Part shown: piece after piece, positions 11,274-22,235 of the stretch
How the letters are laid out: every line of letters begins with the position of its first letter
How positions within the stretch are numbered: position 1 is the first letter of the stretch
DNA from: Xanthoparmelia taractica
Taxonomy: Eukaryota > Ascomycota > Lecanoromycetes > Lecanorales > Parmeliaceae
Reading direction: 5' to 3'
DNA: 64,000 nucleotides
NCBI GenBank assembly: GCA_033085395.1
Contig: MU853181.1
Coordinates: 310,001 to 374,000 of the forward strand
Program-made: the position numbers and the translations under genes
The notes under the pieces: generated by a model
What the model was told of the DNA's origin: nothing
The model's input: only the letters and a program-made list of their open reading frames with translations
Database searches by the model: none

Positions 11274-12079
11274 AAATTGGGACATTTGTTTCGAAACGCC
11301 TTGGCATCAGCATACCTGTGTCCATTTTCACCAATTTAAACCACTGCCGTGAATGCGAGAAAGGGAAACCGAATAAACACAGTGGTCCTCGAGCTTAGAT
11401 CAACAAGCTCGCCCCTGCAGATGCTTGCTGGTTTGTACGCTAAGGGCGACGATAAGCCGTTCTGTATGTACATAAGACGAGAGAAGTAGGCGTTCGCCGC
11501 CGAGTGAATACGAGAGTTGATCCATTCATCCGTCGATCCGCGCCATCTCGTGTGATGCGCTGGGGTCGAATACTGATCGGTGGATAGGGGCGGTTCATCT
11601 AGGATGTCCCCCCACGCTATCCTCTTTCTCGCGAGCGAGTTGAAGCGCAGGTACTTCGTACCATGGGCGCGAGAAAAACGGTCCCGGGCGGTCCTTCGGA
11701 CCTTGACTGCTCATCAGACAAGACTAATTCACTTTCTATGCTGCGCAGGGTCCGACGCATGAGAACTTCGTTATATGGAAGCTATATGCGCAAAAGACAT
11801 GTGTCCGAAAGGTGTTCGAAGATGCTTAAGCGGAGGTGGCTCGGCCCTCTTTCTGAGATGCAAAAAAGAACCCAAGTAAATAGCGGTCAAAAGCAAGGCG
11901 TCTTGCCCTTCAAGATAGCACCGATTTTCTCGGTAAAATATCGCCGACATGCTCTTGTAGATATTGCTCAAGCTCTGTCAACGCCTGTCGCTAATGCAGT
12001 CATCATTCATCAATTGCTCCGTTTTTGTGCATCTCGCCAACATGAACTTCCAGTGCAAGATCGCGTGTGTTAGTTTACT
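11274..12079. other. Convergent intergenic region UTP15 / MFS transporter
   Basis: About 800 bp between two stop codons. One open frame of 136 codons (11663-12073, plus) has no recognisable motif and no splice logic, so I do not call it. The rest is 3' flank. Confidence 0.45.
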
Positions 12080-13867
12080 TCACCCTTCCTTGTCCAGCTC
12101 CCTATCCATCACCTCCCTCCACCTCGGCCCGAATCGCCTCATGGCCCAAACCACAATGCCACTCGCCGCCGTAATGACACCCATCCCCGTAAACAGCCAC
12201 CCGTTGCCAATCGCGTCGATCAACGGCTGCGCAACGACGGCGCCCACGCAAGCGAACATGTTTCGCACAAAATTGTTCACCGCGACGCCGTTGGAGGCCT
12301 TTTTGGGCATGAACTCGGTGAGCATGGTCAATGTCATGGCGAAGATGAGCATGGAGCCGACGCCGTAGAAGAAGTTGGCAATCACGGGGACCAGCCAGAA
12401 GATCCCCTTTTGGGCCGTCCAGCCGTACCAGACGAGTGCGCCCGGATACAGGAAGGCGCCGATCCAGGCGTTCTCGCGCATGCGGTCTTCGGGCCTGTAC
12501 ATCAGTTTTCCGTTTTCGTCGTAGCGGCCGGCACGCTTGGCTTCTCGCGCCATGATCTTGTCCGTCCATTTGCCGCCGAAGACGGAAGCGAGGACGTAGC
12601 CGATGGAGTTGGGGATGTAGGTTAGGCCGATGAGGGTGTTGGAGAAGTTGTAGGGCGGGTTGGCAAACACGACTTGGAGCGAGACGTTGAGTAGATACAG
12701 GGAGCCAAAGGTGATGCTTGCATAGTAGACGGTGATGCAGACGGCAGGGAAGCGGAGATAGAGGAGGATTTTCAGGGGGTCGATGAAAATGCGTTTGGTC
12801 GTCTTGATGTATGTTGCTGTTGCACGCTGGATGCTTTGGCGAGAGGTGGTGCGGCCGAGCTCGGGGCGACGGGGGGCAAGGTCTTTTTCGACGTCCGAGG
12901 AGAGCGGTTTTTTAGCCTTGAGAGTCTGAAGAGTAAAAATCAGCGAGCTGTAGGGTTGAAAGGACGAGAAACCTCACCTCTGGTAAGGCAACGAAGAGAA
13001 AGACTAGCACCGTTCCTCCATAGATTACAAGAAACCATTGAGTGCTCCTCCAACCAAACCTCTCAGTCAAAACGCCACCAATGATGGGCGCGAATAAAGG
13101 CCCACATAATGGTCCCAGATAGAAGATACCCATTGCTCTTCCCCGTTCCTTGACCTCCCAAATATCAGCTATCGTCCCGGCACCTACTGCCTGCACGCTG
13201 GACGATGCCCCACCACTCAGCATTCGCATGACGATGAGCATGGCGATGTTCTTTGACACCGCTGCAAGGACGTTGAATATAAGGAAGAGGGTGAATGATG
13301 TGAGATAGATGCTACGTCGTCCCGAGGTCTCTGAGAATGAAGACCACCAAAGGGGAAAGATGGCGGTGGAAAGCATAAATAAAGCAGAGGAGAGGTTGGT
13401 GATAGTCGGAGAGGTACGTAGGTCGTCTGAAATTTGAAGGAGGGCAGCTAGAAGTCGTTAGCCCGAGCGGTTGTGCTTTCGTCTGAAGTCATACGGAAAA
13501 TAATCGTGCTTCCCAGTGGCGCTGCAGCGGCCGTCAATGCAACAATAAAGGTTATGTACCATTTGGCTCTTCGAGAGTAGTGCTTGGGTTCTTCGACTTC
13601 TGCTAGGATGGCGATACGGCCGAAGAGGCCTCGCCGCTGCGATCTGGGTACCTTTACTGGCGCTGGGTCTTGGGTGTCGGTCTCTACCTTGTCCAGGTCT
13701 CTCTGTTCTGAAGCGGTTTCCTTTGCTGCAGCATGCTCGATTTCGGGCCGTGCCACGTTTGAGCTAGGTTCATCCTCGGTCTTGTCCTCCAAGGCAGACC
13801 CGACATCAGCCTTGGAAGACTTCTCGTCCATGTCTTGAGCGCCGAGCTTGACAGTAGGATTGTCCAT
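12080..13867 (-). CDS. MFS transporter, drug:H+ antiporter DHA1-type
   Basis: A plasma-membrane proton antiporter of the 12-TM DHA1 group (Flr1/Qdr/Tpo-like), which exports drugs, polyamines or organic acids. Exons are 13495-13867, 12978-13447 and 12080-12925, giving 562 residues. The N-terminal 120 residues are cytosolic and acidic, with many Glu/Asp, then TM1 begins near AKWYITFIVALTAAA. SSVQAVGAGTIADIWEVKERG is replaced here by shorter blocks to note: motif A-like loop SETSGRRSIYL and motif C-like GPLCGPLFAPIIGG. A central loop rich in Lys/Arg follows TM6, and the second half has FMPKKASNGVAVNN. Introns are 47 and 52 nt. The adjacent gene is divergent and apparently unrelated. The substrate is not predictable. 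Confidence 0.88.
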
Positions 13868-14809
13868 ATTTGGAGTAGTATGTTTTGTGCGTTGTCTACA
13901 ACCAAGAAAGAAATGTAATGAATGTAGGGGAGAAGTGAGTCTGATAGCAGGACATGCATGGGGGCAGGTTTGGCCATTTAGAAAAGATATGGGGAATACT
14001 GAATACTTTTAAGCGTAAGGTAGAATGGAGAGGTTGAGGGAGTATTGCCGAGTCGGAGTCGGGCAATGGTTGGACAAGATAAGTAGGTACTTAGCTTTGA
14101 TTTCGATGGGGGGGACACCCTCGGACATCTGTCTACAAGTACTTTGCTTCAAAGTACTTGACCCTGTTACCCCCAAAATCATTTTCGGTCGGGTCGAATG
14201 TCGGCGACTTAGCGTAAAGTAAGCTAAGTGAAGCCGAAAAAGACATGATAATCCCTTAAAGCCTCTGGTAGTAGCTTAGTATTATGATTATTATTGTTAT
14301 TACCATTGTTCTTGTTATTCTCGTGCCGAATAAAGTGGGAAATGTTCTTTAGCCTTTTATGTATTGTTATTATTATTATTATCCGCAGTGCAAAGAGATA
14401 AATGCCAAACCGAAAGCACGTTATTCTATCCATCAACCTGTCTTGGCATGTCCGAAGATGAATAAAAGTCAAAGCCTTCCTTTTCCTTTCTGCGCTAAAG
14501 TAAGTAATAAACTAAAGGTAGTGCACGGGACGGAACGCAGAGCGCGGAACGCAAACGACGTCGTCATCAGGCAGGGGGGTTCTCTTGCGGGGGAATGTCT
14601 AAGGTAGTGCATGAGCTAAGCCCAGCGTGTGACTTCCCCTTTTTTCAAATCTAAAACAACCCCATGCTGAAGTATTCGGATGCACCTGGAGTTGGAGAGA
14701 TTAATGTACTTCTATTGGAAGGATAGCAGATGAAAAGCTCCATTTCCTGCTCTTGTGGGGGGACTCCAGTAGACGATTCTCACTCTTCTGCCGCCAAGTA
14801 TTCACAAAG
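13868..14809. promoter_or_regulatory. Divergent intergenic region with an AT-rich tract
   Basis: About 940 bp between the divergent MFS and TPMT-like genes. It holds a TTA/TTG-rich stretch (about 14280-14395), a pure TTA run near 14366-14382, and otherwise no gene. Short frames here look like chance. Confidence 0.45.
14364..14383. repeat. Short (TTA)n microsatellite
   Basis: Five to six consecutive TTA units are seen directly, inside a longer TTA/TTG-rich region in the promoter interval. Confidence 0.8.
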
Positions 14810-15713
14810 ATGACGTTACAAGAAAATCGAGCACGCTTGAAGTCCCATTTCGCTGGCGACATCTCAAAGCATCAAGACAAATGGTCCGATCTTTGGGATA
14901 AAGCTGACTTTCTGCCATGGGATCGGGGCATGCCCAATCCAGCTCTGCTTGATACCCTCACCCATCAACGCCATCTACTAGGCACATGCTTCGTGCAGGA
15001 TGATTCGGGGAAAAGGCGAAGGAAGAAAGCCCTGGTGCCAGGATGTGGAAAGGGCTATGATGTCTTGCTGCTGGCTAGTTTCGGATATGATGCCTTTGGA
15101 CTCGAAGTCAGTCAAACCGCCGTCAAGAGATGCTATGAGGAGCAAAAAGCCACTGGGCACAAGTATCCTGTCAGAGATAAATGTTCGGGAGCCGGAGCGG
15201 TCAAGTTCATGCATGGCGACTTCTTTGGCACCGAATGGATGAGCAACATCGAAGGGGACGCCAAATTTGATCTCATCTATGACTACACGGTGGGAAAGCT
15301 CTTCATCGATCGACTCGGCAGTTGAACAATTTGTTTGAGGCGACATTCTCGAGATCTTGCCACTAACGACTAGTTCACAGTTCCTCTCAGCTCTCGCACC
15401 AAGCTTCCGTCCTGATTGGGCACTTCGCATGGCGCAGCTGCTTCCTTTCGGAGGATACCTGATCTGCATTGAGTTCCCCAGCGCAAAGGACCCTCTTCTT
15501 GGCGGTCCTCCATGGGCTTTACCACCTCAGGTGTACACTGAGCATCTCGCTCACCCAGGAACGAAGCTCCCGTATGATGAGAAAGGTTATGTTAAAGAAG
15601 GCGCATCTGGGCCCAACAGTCCGGTTGCACTGACTAGAGTAGCTCATTGGCAGCCAGAGCGCACACACGAGATTGGTAAAGGGCAGGATTGGGTGAGCAT
15701 ATGGCGCAATTAG
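14810..15713 (+). CDS. TPMT-family thiol/halide methyltransferase
   Basis: A cytosolic SAM-dependent methyltransferase of the thiopurine/thiol methyltransferase family, which in plants and fungi methylates thiols or halides. Exons 14810-15289 and 15381-15713 give 270 residues. Seen are DKWSDLWDKADFLPWDRG, typical of the family N-terminus; motif I LVPGCGKGYDVLLLA; the acidic residue in FGLEVS; and the family block IYDYT joined across the intron to FLSALAPSF. Later blocks are GGYLICIEFPS and GGPPWALPP. The intron is 91 nt with donor GTGGGA, a weak site, but the join restores the conserved YDYTF. The start at MTLQENRARL is chosen because the ATG at 14753 would add 19 residues without family support. 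Its stop is only 87 bp from that of the convergent OTU gene. Confidence 0.9.
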
Positions 15714-15799
15714 CTCATACTTTCGGTTGCACACAGTCCAAGTCCTCAAAGTACACTGGAACATGCTTCGATCTGGTGTTACTGTTCAAGAGCCGCGTA

Positions 15800-16723
15800 T
15801 CAGGGAGCTTTGCGTAAAGAATTGTAGTGCTCTCCGAGTCCAAAGCTGTGGTGATAGTACGCAAGCCACAGCGTCCTGCTCTCGTCTTCGGTTCCACATT
15901 CGATCTTTTCGACCTTACCGTCGCCTTGTAGGACATTGATGTCGACTTCGTAGGCCTTTGCCAGTGCAAGAATTTCGAGATGCCCACCCCATTCTCCGGT
16001 ATCTCTGATGGTCGTCACATATTGATCGAGAGGCTCCTCAAGGAAAGGCGAGAAGTCTTCGGGATGTTGTGAGATGTATGCAGCTGCCACGTGCCTTGTT
16101 ATCTTGTAGCCAGTAATTGCAGGCGTCAGCTGGGCATTATCATCCGAGATATTAACTTGAATTCTTGGCTTCAAGCCAACTTCGGAGTGCTCCAGTTGAT
16201 CCGCCACAGCCGCATATAAACAATGACCATCTGACCGGATCTCACGCTCTTTCAGACCTCTAGAGGTGTAAGCCTCTTGCATGGCTTCTCTCTCCTTCTG
16301 CCCGAGGTTGGGCTGATCAGCTGCTTCTTTGTCGGCTTCCTCCACTGCAGCCTCTTTTTCAGCAGCTCGACGAGCCAGCCTGGCTTTTTGACGATTCGGC
16401 TTCTTTGCATAGCCGTTGGTCGCTGAAGTTGAAGTGACGGACATGGCATTCATCGACACCGTGACGTCCTTTGGCTTCTCGCAAGTGGCCACTTCATCAT
16501 CGCCGCTGCTTAATACCTCATTTCCTCCCACTCCCAGCGGGTCATGAGCACTCAAGGCAGCTATTTCAGCATCGTGCCTCTCTTTAAGCTGCCTCTCAAG
16601 CTCTGCACATTCGTCATTGACCCCTTTGCGAGTCTTCTTGGTAGCTGACTTTTTCTTTTGCGTTATTCTTGTGAGAAGATCTTTTTGCTCTTGGCGGTGT
16701 CTCCTTTGCAGACCTTCCATCAT
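15800..16723 (-). CDS. OTU2: OTU-domain deubiquitinase (Otu2/OTUD6-like)
   Basis: A cysteine protease that removes ubiquitin; the yeast and human relatives act on ribosome-associated ubiquitin. It is a single exon of 307 residues. The N-terminal half is a charged coiled coil (HRQEQKDLLTRI, KERHDAEIAAL, then Lys/Arg/Glu-rich), as in the family. The OTU domain starts near residue 155. The catalytic Asp165-Gly-His-Cys168 lies in SDGHCLYAAVADQL, and the catalytic His is in the C-terminal SFGLGEHYNSLRK. VAAYISQHPEDFSPFL matches the central helix. Start and end are clear from the open frame. It is divergent from the isocitrate lyase gene. Confidence 0.92.
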   Translation of the reverse strand: MMEGLQRRHRQEQKDLLTRITQKKKSATKKTRKGVNDECAELERQLKERHDAEIAALSAHDPLGVGGNEVLSSGDDEVATCEKPKDVTVSMNAMSVTSTSATNGYAKKPNRQKARLARRAAEKEAAVEEADKEAADQPNLGQKEREAMQEAYTSRGLKEREIRSDGHCLYAAVADQLEHSEVGLKPRIQVNISDDNAQLTPAITGYKITRHVAAAYISQHPEDFSPFLEEPLDQYVTTIRDTGEWGGHLEILALAKAYEVDINVLQGDGKVEKIECGTEDESRTLWLAYYHHSFGLGEHYNSLRKAP

Positions 16724-17352
16724 GGAACATTCCGCTTGACCAGCGACTTCAGAAGGACCATGTTCTGATGCTTCAAGATGCCAAGGCTTGGCAGAGACGC
16801 AGGTACAAGCCTACAGGTCAAGATTAAAAGGAAAGTATAGCGAGCCGAGGCAAACAACCAACTCGAGAAGCTTCATGCTTTCGACATTCCACGCCAGTTC
16901 AAACCACGTTATTGACCATGACACCCACACCGGCAATGATTGGAAGAGTCATTACGTCCTAACCTGGATGGTAGAGTCCGGTACTGAGGCTATAAAATTG
17001 ACACTGAAAATTGTCCCGGAAGAAAATTCGGCTTCCCCCTAACCGAGCAAAGTTCGAAACATGCTCCCTTGGACCGGACCAAATCAACTCAGCCAACAAA
17101 GCAATATGACTCCACCATGAAAGCCTTGGCCGCCATCATGTGGTCAGCAAGCCGCGACCCTCCGGTCATTTCACAATCTCCTCCAGCTCTTGAGATTCTC
17201 CTTCCTCTGCTATCCATGCCATTCGACAAAGCCGACTTCAGCACCTTTCGCTACCTCTTCCGCTCAACGGGCACGGTCCCGAAACTTCGAAAGTAAGATT
17301 TCTAGAATCGGCAGTTCTGGCGGATCAAGGGCCGTTCCTCTTCGCCGTCCCA
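16724..17352. promoter_or_regulatory. Divergent promoter region OTU2 / isocitrate lyase
   Basis: About 630 bp between two start codons. It contains an open frame (17069-17296) that could be a leader uORF of the lyase mRNA but has no supporting feature. The lyase promoter, expected to respond to acetate and glucose, must lie here. I did not find a site I could name with confidence. Confidence 0.4.
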
Positions 17353-19124
17353 ATGTCTTCAATAGACCATGAGGATCAGCTATACCAAGCGGACGTCAAC
17401 GCCGTGAAGAAATGGTGGACGGACTCTAGATGGAGGTACACCAAGCGGCCTTTCACGGCCGAGCAAATAGTTGCAAAAAGAGGGAACCTCAAGATTGAGT
17501 ACCCAAGCAATGCTATGAGTAAAAAACTGTGGAATATTTTTGAAGGCAGGTTCAAGGTATGTTGTGACTATCTCCCCTAATATCGTCTGGCTGACTGGTA
17601 TGATGTTCAGAATGGCGACACTAGCTACACGTACGGCTGCTTGGAGCCGACAATGCTCACGCAAATGGCGAAATACCTTGATACGGTATACGTTTCCGGC
17701 TGGCAATGCTCGTCAACCGCGTCTTCTACGGACGAACCCTCGCCGGATCTGGCAGATTACCCAATGGTTCGACGTATAACCCAACACGTAATATTCCTGG
17801 TGCTGATTAGGTGTAGAATACCGTTCCCAACAAGGTCCAGAATCTCTTCCTGGCTCAGCTTTTCCACGACCGCAAGCAGCGCGAAGAACGAATTAGTACC
17901 CCAAAGGCGAACCGTGGCAACATTGCAAACACCGATTTCCTGAGGCCTATGATCGCAGACGCAGATACTGGTCATGGAGGTCTCACAGCGATCATGAAGC
18001 TTACTAAACTTTTCATTGAAAAAGGAGCAGCAGGCATTCATATCGAAGACCAAGCACCCGGGACAAAAAAGTGCGGTCACATGGCGGGCAAGGTTCTGGT
18101 ACCAATCAGTGAACACATCAACCGCCTAGTGGCTATCAGAGCCCAAGCCGATATCATGGGTACCGATCTCTTGACCATTGCCCGTACAGACTCTGAAGCC
18201 GCCACGCTCATCACCTCCACCATTGACCCCCGAGACCATGCTTTCATCCTCGGTATGACAAACCCAGCTCTCCAGCCCCTGAATGACTTGATGGTGGCAG
18301 CCGAGCAAGCTGGAAAGTCCGGTGAACAATTACAAGCAATTGAAGACCAATGGATGTCCCAAGCCGGTCTTAAACTATTCGATGATGCAGTGGAGGACAT
18401 GATCAACGCTGGTGTTCACGTCAACAAAGCGGGATTGGTCAAGGAATACCGATCAATGGTCAGGGGCAAGAGCAACTCCGAATCAAGAGCCATCGCCAAA
18501 GGTTTGACTGGTGTCGACATCCACTGGGACTGGGACTCGCCACGGACAAGAGAAGGTTTTTACCGTTATCAGGGCGGCTGCGGGTGTGCTGTCAATAGGG
18601 GCAATGCTTATGCTCCGTACGCAGATTTGCTGTGGATGGAAAGCAAGAAGCCAGATTACAAGCAGGCAGAGGAGTTCGCTAACGGGGTGCACGCTGTCTG
18701 GCCTGAGCAAAAGTATGTCCCCACTTCAAGGTCCCGGATCTTTTCGCAAACTAACGGCACTACAAGGCTCGCCTACAATCTTTCTCCATCCTTCAACTGG
18801 AAAGCAGCAATGCCACGCGACGAGCAAGAAACCTACATCAAGCGCCTTGCTAGGTTGGGCTACTGCTGGCAGTTCATCACGCTTGCCGGCCTACATACTA
18901 CAGCTCTGATCTCTGACCAATTCTCCAAGGCATTTGCCAAGCAAGGCATGCGTGCCTACGGAGAGCTTGTTCAAGAACCAGAAATGGAAGGAAAGATTGA
19001 TGTAGTGACCCATCAGAAATGGTCCGGCGCCAACTATGTCGACAACTTGCTGAAAATGGTGACTGGTGGTGTGAGCTCGACCTCTGCCATGGGTAAAGGT
19101 GTGACGGAAGATCAGTTCAAATAG
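17353..19124 (+). CDS. ICL1: Isocitrate lyase, glyoxylate cycle
   Basis: Cleaves isocitrate to glyoxylate and succinate, allowing growth on acetate and fatty acids; in fungi it is peroxisomal or cytosolic. Exons are 17353-17556, 17611-17766, 17817-18712 and 18767-19124, giving 537 residues, the normal length. The N-terminus (KWWTDSRWRYTKRPFTAEQI), the active-site block TKKCGHMAGKVLVPISEHIN with the catalytic Cys near residue 206, and C-terminal HTTALISDQFSKAFAKQGMR all match true isocitrate lyase rather than mitochondrial methylisocitrate lyase. Intron 3 (54 nt) is in frame and open, so it could be missed: removing it joins WPEQK to LAYNLSPSFNWK, as conserved. No C-terminal SKL-type signal is present; the end is EDQFK. 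Confidence 0.95.
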
Positions 19125-20112
19125 TTCTTAGTGCATGTATATAATTGCTTGTTGTACGTCTGTTTCTTTGATTACTAAAAGTTGTGTCTCAAATTGGAAA
19201 TATGTGAAGCAGCGCAAGACTCCAGAGCCGCTGACTTGATCTGGAGGACCCCCCACACCGACTCACCGCCGCTTACCAATAGGCCTGTATCTGCGGCCGC
19301 GCACAAAATTGTCTTTCTTACCTTTGCAAAGATCCATCTTGTTGCAGCACTTTGACCATGTCCTGGTATACGGGGTGAAGCCACTAAGGCATCTCTCTCT
19401 CAGTCAGCTCGGGCCGATGTGTCGCTCCTATTCTGGCTGACTTGATCTTCTCTCCTAGAGGGTAATACATCATTTCTTTCACCATGTCTCTCCATCCATT
19501 ACTCGCTGCTCTCCACCGTTCCGTCACATTCTTTCTTTTCGTACAGTCAACAGCCTGTTGCCGGACCGCATTCCTTCCAAGGAGGTTCCGCTTGTGTCTG
19601 CGTTCAACTCGGTCCATTCAGTCTCAGGACAATTGTGTCCGCTGCAAGAGCTGTCTTAACTGTCCCCAGCTCAACCCAACCAAAGTACATCTTTGGTACC
19701 GTCCGACTGGTGTCCTACGATACAATTAGGATACCTTGGGACTCCATACCGCAAACTACAAATCTGCAGACACCAAGTTGGGAGCGTTTTATCTCACATA
19801 CTTTGGAAGGTATGTTGGCCCGATGTATTGGGTGCCATGCAAGTCTTCGTCACAGTATCCCGAGTGGAGCATAGCCAATGGCTAGAGACAGCGGTGAAAG
19901 CAAACTGGACAAGGGACAGGTTTTCAGGGTTTGCAACGGCTGCCCTGCATGAAATCGGCCGCTTTAGGCCAATAGAGATTCCCAAGATTTCTTCTCACGT
20001 GCATAAGACGACAAAAATTTGCCCCGCTCCCAATTGAAACCGAATTCCTTTCCTCCCAACAGTGACAAACAAAAAGAAAGGGCTAGAGCACCGAATAGCC
20101 AAGACCGTTGCC
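19125..20112. other. Intergenic region isocitrate lyase / exonuclease
   Basis: About 990 bp with only short overlapping frames on both strands, none supported. The right part is the promoter of the exonuclease gene. Confidence 0.45.
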
Positions 20113-21600
20113 ATGAAGTTGACAGTTGTTGATTCGGAGCCTGCGGTAAGAGCTCTGATCGACGACCTCGAACATCTCCCGACGCAACCACCATCCCTGT
20201 ACCTGGACATCGAGGGCGTAAAACTCTCCCGGTATGGCTCGATGTCTATTATCCAGCTTTTCGTCCAGCCCAAGGATCACGTCTTCCTGGTCGACGTCTT
20301 CGTGCTGAAAGGAGCGGCCTTTTGCACTTGCAACGCTTCCGGTACAAACCTACGCTCGATACTCGAATCCGCATTTGTGCCCAAAGTGTTCTTCGACGTC
20401 CGCAACGACTCCGACGCCCTGTTTTCGCATTTCCAGATCTCACTCGCCGGTGTCCATGACGTTCAGCTCTTGGAGGTTGCGGCTCGCTCCTCCCAGTCGA
20501 GAGAACGGGTGGCCGGGCTCGCCACGTGCATCAAAAGGGACGCGCAGCTAACGGCCGAAGCTTCGGCGCTGTGGAAAGCTACCAAGCAGAAGGGGCTATC
20601 GCAGTTCGCGCCCGAACATGGTGGCTCTTATGAAGTGTTCCGTTGCCGGCCGATGCTGCAAGACATCGTCGATTACTGCGCGCAGGACGTTGTGTACCTT
20701 CCTGTTTTGTGGAGAGTTTACACTCAGAAGATCTCTGCGGAGTGGATGAGAAAAGTACAACATGAAACGTGCGAAAGGATCCTTGCGTCGCAGAAGGCAT
20801 CGTATGAGCCTCATGGCAAGGACAAATCCTTGAGCCCATGGGCCAATCCTGCAAAGTCTGGGCAAGGGGAACGCTCGGGTGGTTCTGGGGCTAGAGCAAG
20901 GAAGGCAATAGCAACGCAGCCAAAACCACAGTCTCAGAGTTCAGTAGGACAAGAGGGTCTACAACAACCAGCGACCTCAGCAGCTTTGGAAGCTGTTACA
21001 AAGACCCCAGAAGTTACCGCAAAGCGCGAACCTCGATTATCCAAGCTCAATCTTCCGTTTAGAGCAAAGAACGAGCTAGAGGGAAGATCACACAAGAAGA
21101 CAGATCCTACCCTGTATCCCGCCACTGTTCCCCCAAAGTGGACATGCATCACCTGTAGCCGGGAGATGCAACAAGACCAGAAAGAGGAGCACATAGCAGG
21201 TAAACAGCACATTGCACGTATGAAGCGGACTGCTGGTCCTCAACTCGGTACAGCGACGGAGACGACTCTTCCACCGCCAACTATCACTGCAAAGAACCCC
21301 CAAACAAGGAGACTTTCACCCAAAGCAAAACCTCCACAGACGAATCGAAAAACGTCAATAGGAGCCATGGGGATTGATAGTAGAAAGAAAAGGCAAGCCG
21401 CAGTGCCTAAATCCCAACAACAAATGGGACTACCGTATCCACCTGATCATCTTTTTGTTGGATTTGGCGGAAGTGGAGTCCGTAGAACGAATCGGGGCGG
21501 GACGTCATTCGCCCATGGTGCGCTGGACGATGTGAACTACGGCCTCTGCGATAAAGACTGCGGGTGGTGCGGACATTGTATGGATGGCGTTGACATTTGA
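20113..21600 (+). CDS. DEDDy 3'-5' exonuclease with C2H2 zinc finger
   Basis: A predicted RNase D/Exd1-type 3'-5' exonuclease, 495 residues, single exon. The exonuclease domain is in residues 1-210. The first acidic motif is in LYLDIEGVKLSR, the second in FFDVRNDSDALFSHF, and the third is DYCAQDVVYL, giving the Asp-Glu-Asp-Asp plus Tyr set. A basic, Ser/Pro-rich linker follows. Near residue 335 there is a U1-type zinc finger, CITCSREMQQ followed by HIAGKQHIARMK. The last 60 residues hold LFVGFGGSGVRRT and a tight cysteine cluster CDKDCGWCGHC. The start at MKLTVVDSE is preferred over an ATG at 20062 because the domain begins right after it. The combination is known in fungal genomes, but its substrate is unknown to me. 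Confidence 0.85.
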   Translation: MKLTVVDSEPAVRALIDDLEHLPTQPPSLYLDIEGVKLSRYGSMSIIQLFVQPKDHVFLVDVFVLKGAAFCTCNASGTNLRSILESAFVPKVFFDVRNDSDALFSHFQISLAGVHDVQLLEVAARSSQSRERVAGLATCIKRDAQLTAEASALWKATKQKGLSQFAPEHGGSYEVFRCRPMLQDIVDYCAQDVVYLPVLWRVYTQKISAEWMRKVQHETCERILASQKASYEPHGKDKSLSPWANPAKSGQGERSGGSGARARKAIATQPKPQSQSSVGQEGLQQPATSAALEAVTKTPEVTAKREPRLSKLNLPFRAKNELEGRSHKKTDPTLYPATVPPKWTCITCSREMQQDQKEEHIAGKQHIARMKRTAGPQLGTATETTLPPPTITAKNPQTRRLSPKAKPPQTNRKTSIGAMGIDSRKKRQAAVPKSQQQMGLPYPPDHLFVGFGGSGVRRTNRGGTSFAHGALDDVNYGLCDKDCGWCGHCMDGVDI

Positions 21601-22235
21601 CGTTGCGACGAGAGATTGTCTGCAAGAAAAAAACGGGAGGGGGGGGGGGGTGTGGCGTAGACGGGAATGGTGATGCCTGAGGCTATGATGATAGGCAACG
21701 ATATCGTAACTTACACTATACTCCTCAATCCCTCCAAGCCTAAACCTATAAACCACCCCCTCCCCTGCCTCCAAGTTCTCTTCCTTTCCTCCCCTCAGCT
21801 TCCTTCACCACTCTGGGTGAGATCGAATGTAGCATTTGTTCTTTTCAGTATGATCGCTGAGAGGTTTTTCACGCATTCGCCAATCATACAAATCATAAGT
21901 CATACAAGCTTTAAAATACCTGCAATGATAGCGTTCAGGCTTGCTTGGACGGAGGAGTGCCTTGCGCTGTGGCGCCGGCCGAACACTGCCGCTGGTTGAT
22001 ACTGATGATTACCATCACTTTTTTCACTGGGGCTGCGGTCAAAGGCCGGGTGCTGGAGAAGAGGTGCCTTTGGGGAAAGCTTGGAGCTTAGTGAATGTTG
22101 GTGGGACTATTGGTTCCTAGAGATATCTGTGTGGCAGGGACTTTCCAATACGCATGTGGAGCGTAAGGAGCATTGATCATGATACCTAGCGCTATAGTTC
22201 AATAATCCACTATTTGTAGTCTTAAACGGACATAC
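21601..22235. other. Convergent intergenic region with a G run
   Basis: About 630 bp between two stop codons. It begins with a 12-base G homopolymer at 21639-21650 and otherwise holds no supported gene. Confidence 0.5.
21639..21650. repeat. Poly-G tract (12 G)
   Basis: Twelve consecutive G bases are read directly, 38 bases past the exonuclease stop. The length could be affected by sequencing error. Confidence 0.8.

Noticed and set aside
11663..12073. 136-codon plus-strand open frame in the UTP15/MFS gap
   Set aside because: No motif, no family resemblance; lies in 3' flank of convergent genes.
17069..17296. Frame upstream of isocitrate lyase as a mitochondrial presequence exon
   Set aside because: The downstream enzyme matches glyoxylate-cycle isocitrate lyase, which has no presequence, and its own ATG at 17353 gives the expected length.
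17353..19124. 2-methylisocitrate lyase
   Set aside because: The residues around KKCGHMAGKVLVPISEHIN and the N-terminal WRYTKRPFTAEQI fit isocitrate lyase; the methylisocitrate enzyme has different flanks and a mitochondrial extension.
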